Origin: a bacterium
GTDB taxonomy: Bacteria > Verrucomicrobiota > Kiritimatiellia > RFP12 > UBA1067
Assembly: GCA_030537465.1 (NCBI GenBank)
Contig: JAUNMP010000010.1
Location: forward strand, 1 to 48,451
Length of the DNA: 48,451 nucleotides
Direction of reading: 5' to 3'
In this document: positions 43,016-48,451 of the stretch, piece by piece
Layout of the letters: every line of letters starts with the position of its first letter
Numbering within the stretch: the first letter of the stretch is position 1
Program-made: the position numbers and the translations under genes
The notes under the pieces: model-generated
What the model saw: the letters and a program-made list of their open reading frames with translations, nothing else
The model's database searches: none
What the model was told of the DNA's origin: nothing

Positions 43016-43798
43016 TCAGCACACTCCGCGCGTCGAGTTGCGGTAGAACTGAACAAGTTCCTTGATCTCGTCGAACTGCTCAACATCGTTCTCGACACGT
43101 TCCAATGCCTGTGTACGATTGAGATCGCTGTGGTAGATGAAACGGAAAGCCTCCTTCAGCGCGCCAATGACGTCCTTCTGGAAACCGCGGCGGGTAAGGC
43201 CGACGACGTTCGGACCAATCACCTTGAGAGCCCCCCCGACCATGTCGCCCAGCATGAACGGAGGAAAGTCCTGACGGATCTTGCACATACCGCCGACCAT
43301 TGCGTGGCGTCCCACGCTGCAGAACTGGTGAGCCCCCGTGCATCCGCCGACGATCGCCCAGTCACTGAGATGAACGTCGCCCGCCAGCTGGACCGAGTTG
43401 GAGCAGATCACATGGTTGCCAAGCACGACACCATGCGCCGCATGGCAATAGGCCATGAAGAGGACATCGTCGCCGAGAATCGTCTTCTCACCGTCCGCAG
43501 TCCCTAAATGAACCGTCGCGAATTCACGGATGACCGTGCGATTCCCGATTTCGACGTAGGAGACGCTCCCGTCTTTGTATTTCAAGTCCTGCGTCTTCAT
43601 TCCAACACAGGCATACGGGAAAATCTGGCACTCCTCGCCAATCGTAGTGTGGCCGCTGATGATGGCACCCTGCTGCACAACGGTGCGAGCGCCAATCTTC
43701 ACGTCCGGTCCAATGTTGGCATAAGGGCCGATTTCGACGCCCTCACCGAGCTGGGCGTTCTTGTCGACGATTGCGGAAGGATGAATGATCACTGACAT
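43016..43798 (-). CDS. lpxA: Acyl-ACP-UDP-N-acetylglucosamine O-acyltransferase
   Basis: LpxA carries out the first step of lipid A synthesis. The 260 residues form hexapeptide repeats of a left-handed beta-helix (IIHPSAIVDKNAQLGEGVEIGPYANIG...). The family segments are NRTVIREFATVHLGT, the catalytic His122 in AYCHAAHGVVLGN, and a helical C-terminus (LKEAFRFIYHSDL). Presence of this gene and of lptF shows a lipopolysaccharide-bearing outer membrane. It begins 24 bp after lptF. Confidence 0.97.
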   Translation of the reverse strand: MSVIIHPSAIVDKNAQLGEGVEIGPYANIGPDVKIGARTVVQQGAIISGHTTIGEECQIFPYACVGMKTQDLKYKDGSVSYVEIGNRTVIREFATVHLGTADGEKTILGDDVLFMAYCHAAHGVVLGNHVICSNSVQLAGDVHLSDWAIVGGCTGAHQFCSVGRHAMVGGMCKIRQDFPPFMLGDMVGGALKVIGPNVVGLTRRGFQKDVIGALKEAFRFIYHSDLNRTQALERVENDVEQFDEIKELVQFYRNSTRGVC

Positions 43799-43822
43799 GG
43801 GGAGATGCTCCTTGAGGATTTC

Positions 43823-45013
43823 CTAGAGATTCTTGGGGATGAGATAGCTGGCAAGAGCGGCGCAGAGGACAACGGGCAGCCAGATGAGCAGATCGGGCCG
43901 CACTGCATAGCTCTTATCCATACTGGTCATCAGAATGACGACCAGATAGTAGCTGAGGGCGACCACCAGCGCGATTGCCATACCAATGGACGACTCCTTG
44001 CGCTGGGCGCGAATGCCAAGCGGGATGCCCACGAGCACAAAACAGATTGAGGCGAAGGCAAACACCATGCGTTTCTGGAACTCCGTACGCAGTTCACTGA
44101 GATGACGCTTGAACACCTTCTTGCCCAGTTTCAGCTCCTTCGCGACAGAATCCTTCTTCTCCGTGCGCTCCCTCCCGTCGTCCTTCTCCAACCGTTCCTT
44201 CGCTTTGCGTGCGGCGGCCACCTCCGGGTTTTTGACGTCGGACTTCGCCTCGCGGATTTGATCCATCATCTCAAGGAATCTGAAGTCCTTCACTTTACGC
44301 TTGTAGGTACGGTCCTTCAATGCGTCCTTCACGCGGTACTGAAACCGGGCCGCTCGCGCCATACCGGGGTTTCGCTCGTCCAGAGGATCGACGGTCATAC
44401 CGTGGAGATCAAGCACGACATCGCGCCCCTCGCTCGTCACCAATGCCTTGGCGGCCGTGACCATGCGGTCGACCTTGGGATTCGAGAAGTCGAGCACGAT
44501 GAGGTCCTTCAGCCAGTTGCCCTCCTTCTCCTCGAAATAGATCTTGACCTTCGGGAAATCGTCGATGACGCGCCCAGGCTCCAGGAGTTCAAGCCCCGCC
44601 CCAACGGAGATTCTCCTCGTGAGGTCACGGCGAACCTGATGTCCTCTTGGCACGATCTCGTTGTTGACAAAGACCCCGAGAACGGTACAGCCCACGGCGA
44701 ACAACAGCGGCCAACGCGTGACAGTGAAGAGATTGACCCCGCAGGCGCGCATCGCCGCGACCTCGCTGTCGGCCGACATACGCGAAAAAACGAGAATGGA
44801 CGACACCAACAACGCAATGGGAATCGTCCATTGCATCGTCTCAGGAAAACTCACGAGTGCGAAGCGCGCGACAAGATCAACCGGAATTCCCTGAAGCATA
44901 TACCCGACGATCTGGACCATCAACCCGACAGTCAGCACGAAAGACAGCACCAGGAACGCCAGGAAGAAAGATGTCAGGAAGGCCCCGAAGACATACCGTT
45001 CGATCGTCTTCAT
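43823..45013 (-). CDS. lptF: LptF/LptG-family LPS export permease
   Basis: A 396-residue inner-membrane protein with the family start MKTIERYVFGAFL. Membrane helices occur at about 10-40, 55-80 and 95-115 at the N-terminus and three more at the C-terminus (after residue 305). The typical PETMQWTIPIALLVSSILVFSRMSADSEVAAMRACGV motif lies at the coupling helix. A large periplasmic beta-jellyroll domain carries LPS across the periplasm. ATG 45013 has a perfect GGAGG 6 nt upstream. A Lys/Glu-rich insertion (about 255-290) is notable. LptF and LptG cannot be told apart here with certainty. Confidence 0.92.
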   Translation of the reverse strand: MKTIERYVFGAFLTSFFLAFLVLSFVLTVGLMVQIVGYMLQGIPVDLVARFALVSFPETMQWTIPIALLVSSILVFSRMSADSEVAAMRACGVNLFTVTRWPLLFAVGCTVLGVFVNNEIVPRGHQVRRDLTRRISVGAGLELLEPGRVIDDFPKVKIYFEEKEGNWLKDLIVLDFSNPKVDRMVTAAKALVTSEGRDVVLDLHGMTVDPLDERNPGMARAARFQYRVKDALKDRTYKRKVKDFRFLEMMDQIREAKSDVKNPEVAAARKAKERLEKDDGRERTEKKDSVAKELKLGKKVFKRHLSELRTEFQKRMVFAFASICFVLVGIPLGIRAQRKESSIGMAIALVVALSYYLVVILMTSMDKSYAVRPDLLIWLPVVLCAALASYLIPKNL

Positions 45014-45579
45014 TCGCCGCCTCCGCCAAAGTTCCACTGGAGACCGACCACTGCAGAGTACAACATCCCGCACGGTGAATCAATGCCCAACATGGCCCGC
45101 GCATCGAAACGGAGGTCGAGCGATTCCGTCAAATGGTAGAACGCGCCAATTCCCGCAACAGGTCCCGTGGACGTGCGGTGCCCTCCCCCTGCAAAAACAT
45201 GTCGAGAACCAAATCGCGACATCACTCCGAGCGTCACGAATGGATCGAATCTCTCGCAACCGAAGAGCTTGTCGAAAGCTTCGAATCCTGAAAGATGGTA
45301 AAGCCCATGCACGGCGGCACCGGAAAGGCTGCAGTGCCCCATTCGAGATGACGCGTTCGGCGCAGACAGCCCCTCGACTTCCCAGGCGAGGAAGTCTGAC
45401 GTGTAGCAACCCACCCGTGCGGAAACCTCTCCAGCCCTTCTCAGAGAATTTCCGTTCCCCGGCAGCAACATTCCCCCCGAGGCTCCCACATACCACGGGA
45501 ACTCGGTTGCGCAACAGAACAACGAGATGACAACGGTCACCACGGTTAGAATGCGCTGCAGAATCGTCTTGTCTCGCAT
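45010..45579 (-). CDS. Predicted outer-membrane beta-barrel protein
   Basis: About 189 residues with a signal peptide (ILTVVTVVISLFCCA). The mature part has alternating amphipathic strands with FPWYVGASGGMLLPG at the start and ends VVGLQWNFGGGGE. This is the pattern of small OmpA/OmpW-like eight-stranded barrels, though the last residue is not the usual aromatic. The ATG at 45579 is preferred; a GTG at 45591 would overlap nrdR by 4 bp. Its stop overlaps lptF by 4 bp. Function unknown. Confidence 0.7.
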   Translation of the reverse strand: MRDKTILQRILTVVTVVISLFCCATEFPWYVGASGGMLLPGNGNSLRRAGEVSARVGCYTSDFLAWEVEGLSAPNASSRMGHCSLSGAAVHGLYHLSGFEAFDKLFGCERFDPFVTLGVMSRFGSRHVFAGGGHRTSTGPVAGIGAFYHLTESLDLRFDARAMLGIDSPCGMLYSAVVGLQWNFGGGGE

Positions 45580-45587
45580 ACCCGAAA

Positions 45588-46031
45588 TCACTTCTTCACC
45601 ATTTCGGTGATTGCGCTTAAAAACTGGTTCACGTCCGTGAACCTGCGATAGACCGAGGCGAAGCGGATGTACGCCACCTCATCAAGCTCGTGAAGCCGCG
45701 CCATGACAAACTGGCCGATGCGGTCAGACGGCACCTCCTCGCCTTCGAGCGAAGCAATCACCGCGCCAATGAGATCCTGCACTTTCGACTCGGGGATTGG
45801 ACGCTTCTGGCACGCGATGCGAATCGACTTCTCCAGTTTCTCGCGCTGGAAGACCTCTCGTCGACCATCGCGCTTGACCACGAAAAGGTCATCGCGATCA
45901 ATCTCCTCGTGCGTGGTGAAGCGATAGCCGCACTTCAGACATTCACGCCGACGGCGGATGACCACACCCTCCTTCGACGACCGCGAGTCCAGCACCTTGT
46001 CGTCGTCATTACCGCACTTGGGACACTTCAC
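45588..46031 (-). CDS. nrdR: Transcriptional repressor NrdR
   Basis: NrdR represses ribonucleotide reductase genes using dATP/ATP sensing. The 147 residues contain the zinc ribbon MKCPKCGN...LKCGYRF and the RRRRECLKCGYRFTTHEE segment, followed by the ATP-cone (VVKRDGRREVFQREKLEKSI). The ending shows VAYIRFASVYRRFTDVNQF. No NrdR box was recognised in the window. It begins 28 bp after the rnfE-like gene. Confidence 0.97.
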   Translation of the reverse strand: MKCPKCGNDDDKVLDSRSSKEGVVIRRRRECLKCGYRFTTHEEIDRDDLFVVKRDGRREVFQREKLEKSIRIACQKRPIPESKVQDLIGAVIASLEGEEVPSDRIGQFVMARLHELDEVAYIRFASVYRRFTDVNQFLSAITEMVKK

Positions 46032-46059
46032 GAAAGGAACCTTTCACCTCGTGCGAAAC

Positions 46060-46737
46060 TCACTTGCCATTCGGGCACATCGTGCAGTGACGGCAATCAA
46101 GGTTGACCGGCAGCGGAGCCGGCTCGCCGTGGCGCCTCGCGTTAACGGCCCCAAGATGGTTGATGAGGGCCAGAAGAAGCCCGACAGTAATGAATCCGCC
46201 TGCGGGCAGGATGGCAAGCACGATGCTGTTCGAATGGATGTCGGTCAAAGCAATCGAGCCCCACACGGTCAAAGTTCCGGCTCCGATGATCTCACGGACA
46301 GCGCCGATCAGGGAGAGCGCAAGCGTGAAGCCAATACCCGTGCCAAGTCCATCGGCGAGCGAATCAACAACACCGTTCTTGCAGGCGAAGGCCTCCGCTC
46401 GCCCAAGGATAATGCAGTTGACCACGATCAGCGGAATGAAGATTCCAAGCTTTTCGGAAAGCCCAGGCAGAAAGGCCTGCATCAGCAAGTTCACCGTCGT
46501 GACGAACGTCGCAATGATGACGATATAGCAGGGAATGTGCACGGCGTCCGGGATGACGCGGCGCAGGGCGGAGACAAGTCCATTCGAGCAGATAAGCACA
46601 AAGGACGCCGCAAGCCCCATTCCCAGAGCGTTCTCCAGGGAGGTCGTCACGGCAAGCGTGGGACAAAGTCCCAGGACCAATCTGAAGATCGGGTTGTTCT
46701 TGAAGATTCCATACCAGAAGGCAAGCCAAGTTTTCAT
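46060..46737 (-). CDS. rnfE: RnfE-like electron transport complex subunit with Cys-rich tail
   Basis: About 225 residues and six membrane helices, matching RnfE/NqrD. Diagnostic segments are FRLVLGLCPTLAVTTSLENALGMG and PLIVVNCIILGRAEAFA, containing the two membrane cysteines that hold an iron-sulfur centre in this family. The C-terminus adds NLDCRHCTMCPNGK, three cysteines spaced CxxCxxC, not needed for the core fold. No rnfA, B, C, D or G gene is nearby. ATG 46737 is chosen because the promoter -10 (46747-46752) abuts the ATG at 46746. NqrD is an alternative name; the two families are close. Confidence 0.85.
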   Translation of the reverse strand: MKTWLAFWYGIFKNNPIFRLVLGLCPTLAVTTSLENALGMGLAASFVLICSNGLVSALRRVIPDAVHIPCYIVIIATFVTTVNLLMQAFLPGLSEKLGIFIPLIVVNCIILGRAEAFACKNGVVDSLADGLGTGIGFTLALSLIGAVREIIGAGTLTVWGSIALTDIHSNSIVLAILPAGGFITVGLLLALINHLGAVNARRHGEPAPLPVNLDCRHCTMCPNGK

Positions 46738-46746
46738 AGCACGCAT

Positions 46747-46755
46747 AGTATAGCA
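46747..46755 (-). promoter_or_regulatory. Extended -10 promoter of the rnfE-like gene
   Basis: On the minus strand TGCTATACT (46747-46755) lies 9 nt before ATG 46737, with no Shine-Dalgarno. The same ATGCTATACT word stands 10 nt before the TSCPD gene. Transcription would begin within a few bases of the start codon, giving a near-leaderless mRNA. Confidence 0.45.
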
Positions 46756-46757
46756 TA

Positions 46758-46807
46758 AACGCGCGATCCCGTGGGACCGCGCGTTCGCTTTCAGGATCTG
46801 ACCTGAA
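46758..46807 (-). terminator. Two hairpins after secY, probable terminator region
   Basis: Directly after the secY stop are TTCAGG/CCTGAA (46790-46807, 6-nt loop) and then a 13-bp inverted repeat AACGCGCGATCCC/GGGACCGCGCGTT (46758-46785; one mismatch, tight loop). The second stem is followed on the minus strand only by TTTATG rather than a long T-run, so termination may be partial. Confidence 0.55.
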
Positions 46808-46812
46808 TATTA

Positions 46813-48261
46813 TCACATACCACCACGACCACGGAGCGTGCCGTGACGCAGGAAGCCCTCGTACTTGCGGACCAGGAGGTGAGACTCCATGATGCGCAGG
46901 GTATCAAGGGCGACACCAACGATGATCAGCAGCGACGTGCCGCCGAAGAACGACACAATGTCCGGCTGATACTGAAGCCCCAGGAAACGGGTCAGCACAT
47001 GGGGAATAATCGCGACAAGGAGGAGTCCACCACCACCAATGAGGGTGATGCGCGTCATCACTGCGTCAAGGTACTCAGCCGTCGCCAAACCAGGACGGAT
47101 ACCAGGCACGTAGGAACCGTCCTTCTTGAGGTTCTCGGAAATCTCAACGGCATTGAACTGAGTCGCCACCCAGAAGAAGGCGAAGAACAGAATGAAGGCG
47201 GCATAGAGGGCAATGTGCGTCAGGCTGTCCGTCCTGGCAAGTTCCATGCCAAAGCGCTGGAGCCAGTCAAGGCATGCATTCTTGCCGGTCGGAATCTGCG
47301 CGAGGAGCATCGCCGGAATCTGGAGCAACGGCTGCGCGAAGATAATCGGCATGACGCCTGTGTAGTTGACGCGAAGCGGCATATAGGTCTGCTGCATGCC
47401 ATAGGTGTTCCCACCACCCATGGAGCGACGCGTCGCGTGGATTGCGACCTTGCGCACACCCTGCGTCAGCATCACCGTCCCCATAATGACGACGAAGCCA
47501 AAAAGCAGCAGGAGGACCAGTTCGGCAATCGACCCGTTCGCCACCGTGCCACCAGCCCCATCGGGCGTGCCCGTGCCGAAATAGCGCAACCAGGCCTGCT
47601 TGACGGCATTGGGAAGGCGGGAGGTAATGTTGATCATGATGATCAATGAACCACCATTGCCGACACCGAACGTCGTAATCTGATCGGAAATCCACATGAT
47701 GAAAAGTGTGGCCGAAGTCATGCAGATCACGGTCATCATCTGGAAACCGACACCAGGATTCACAACGACATTCTTGAGATCGGCAATCGTCTTTGCGTCC
47801 GTGACATGGAGCATCTGTGCGAGCTCAGCGCCATTCATCAACGCAAGGGAGATCGAAAAGGCCTGTGCCACGCAGATGACAATCGCCAGGTAGCGGGTGA
47901 TCTGCGAAAGCTGCTGACGGCCCGATTCGCCTTCCTTTTTGAGTTTCTCGAGAGCGGGAATGACCGAAGAGAGCAACTGGATCACGATCTGCGCGGAGAT
48001 GTACGGCCAGATCGAGAGAGTACCAATGGCGCAGACGGCGAACGAACCACCCGTGAAGGCGTCGAACATACCATACATGCCACCAAGCGCGTGAGAAGCT
48101 CTGGCACTTTCAAGCGCGCTGCTCAACGCCACCCAGTTGATGCCGGGGGTCGGAATCAGAGAAATAAGACGGCACACGGCCACGAGCCCGAGCGTAATGA
48201 GAATTTTTTTGCGCAGCTCAGGAATCTTGAAGGCATTAGAGAAGCCCGTGAACATTGACAT
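46813..48261 (-). CDS. secY: Protein translocase subunit SecY
   Basis: SecY is the central pore of the Sec translocon. The ~482-residue product has ten membrane helices. Family features are FKIPELRKKILITLGLVAVCRL, the plug region GINWVAL..., IWPYISAQIVIQLLSSVIPALEKLKKEGESGRQQLSQITRY, and the late loop VADDL-like segment SENLKKDGSYVPGIRPGLATAEYLDAVMTRIT. ATG 48261 has GGAGAG 7 nt upstream; the frame starts at a TTG at 48276. It follows rplO as in the usual ribosomal operon. Confidence 0.97.
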   Translation of the reverse strand: MSMFTGFSNAFKIPELRKKILITLGLVAVCRLISLIPTPGINWVALSSALESARASHALGGMYGMFDAFTGGSFAVCAIGTLSIWPYISAQIVIQLLSSVIPALEKLKKEGESGRQQLSQITRYLAIVICVAQAFSISLALMNGAELAQMLHVTDAKTIADLKNVVVNPGVGFQMMTVICMTSATLFIMWISDQITTFGVGNGGSLIIMINITSRLPNAVKQAWLRYFGTGTPDGAGGTVANGSIAELVLLLLFGFVVIMGTVMLTQGVRKVAIHATRRSMGGGNTYGMQQTYMPLRVNYTGVMPIIFAQPLLQIPAMLLAQIPTGKNACLDWLQRFGMELARTDSLTHIALYAAFILFFAFFWVATQFNAVEISENLKKDGSYVPGIRPGLATAEYLDAVMTRITLIGGGGLLLVAIIPHVLTRFLGLQYQPDIVSFFGGTSLLIIVGVALDTLRIMESHLLVRKYEGFLRHGTLRGRGGM

Positions 48262-48333
48262 TTGGTTGCTCTCCAAAGGATATTACAGAAAATGGCGAGG
48301 GGACCCCGAGGCAGAAGCCCCGTGAGTCCCTTC

Positions 48334-48368
48334 ATCCGGACGCGGACGCGCTGCGAACGCGCCCGGAT
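48334..48368. other. GC-rich hairpin between rplO and secY
   Basis: ATCCGG-A-CGCG and CGCG-C-CCGGAT form a 10-bp stem with one A/C mismatch and a 13-nt loop. There is no T-run on the minus strand, so it may act as an RNA processing or stability element between rplO and secY. The remainder of 48262-48377 holds no gene. Confidence 0.4.
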
Positions 48369-48377
48369 TTGCTAGCC

Positions 48378-48451
48378 TCAGGCGACGGAACCGCCAGCGG
48401 CCTCGATCTTCGCCTTCGCAGAGGCGGAGCACGGGACCTTGACGGTGAACT
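48378..48451 (-). CDS. rplO: 50S ribosomal protein L15, C-terminal end (runs off right edge)
   Basis: The last 23 residues are readable on the minus strand: FTVKVPCSASAKAKIEAAGG followed by SVA and a TGA stop. The SASAKxKIEAAGG ending is diagnostic of bacterial L15, and secY directly downstream fits the spc operon order. Confidence 0.9.
   Translation of the reverse strand, partial: FTVKVPCSASAKAKIEAAGGSVA

Overview
The window looks like a chromosomal segment of a GC-rich, LPS-bearing bacterium of the PVC group, most probably a gut Kiritimatiellota/Verrucomicrobiota lineage. This is an inference from gene content and no taxonomic search was run. Diderm envelope genes are present (lpxA, an LptF/G permease, an outer-membrane barrel). 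Secreted enzymes carry Tat (SRRxF) or lipoprotein signals. The families present (GH28-like beta-helix with a DUF6259-type barrel, secreted Gfo/Idh/MocA, ThuA, CE15, GH31, GH39) are typical of PVC polysaccharide degraders. Almost everything is on the minus strand, and intergenic gaps are short; the longest are about 0.15-0.23 kb.

Right to left on the minus strand, i.e. in the direction of transcription: the end of rplO and secY (48.45-46.8 kb), closed by two hairpins. Then come an rnfE-like gene with its own extended -10 promoter and a tight envelope run: nrdR, OMP barrel, lptF, lpxA, murF, murD, LysM lipoprotein, ftsW, serC. That run is closed by an intrinsic terminator at about 37.0 kb. A second collinear run follows: era, a TPR protein, exbB/tolQ, exbD-like, a small membrane protein, pyrE. 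Without any obvious terminator it passes into a carbohydrate cluster: propeller-ThuA, epmA, CE15, a two-domain esterase, KdgK-like kinase, beta-helix lipoprotein, GH39, GH31, a Tat metallophosphoesterase and an S66 carboxypeptidase (ends at 16.0 kb).

The left part (0-16 kb) mixes a plus-strand AAA ATPase/nuclease-like gene, which has a near-consensus promoter and an adjoining palindrome, with further secreted sugar enzymes: a GH32/43-like propeller protein, a Gfo/Idh/MocA protein, the 1124-residue beta-helix/barrel fusion and a GH42-like protein. It also holds lepB, the PLP synthase genes pdxST and their divergent MocR regulator. A Ser/Thr kinase gene runs off the left edge.

Working together, the secreted enzymes look suited to an acetylated, uronic-acid-containing plant or algal polysaccharide such as glucuronoxylan or a pectic side chain. 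Debranching would use CE15, acetyl esterases, GH31, GH39 and the beta-helix enzymes, with a KDG-kinase-like protein inside the cell. No SusC/SusD pair or sugar transporter is present. The most unusual points are the GH28-like/DUF6259-type fusion without the normal GH28 catalytic set, an ExbD homologue whose membrane Asp is replaced by Thr, a 7-bp tandem repeat inserted in frame in epmA, a C-terminally truncated MocR regulator beside PLP synthase, a cysteine tail on an RnfE-like protein, and two genes with nearly leaderless extended -10 promoters. No mobile element, CRISPR array, tRNA or rRNA was recognised.
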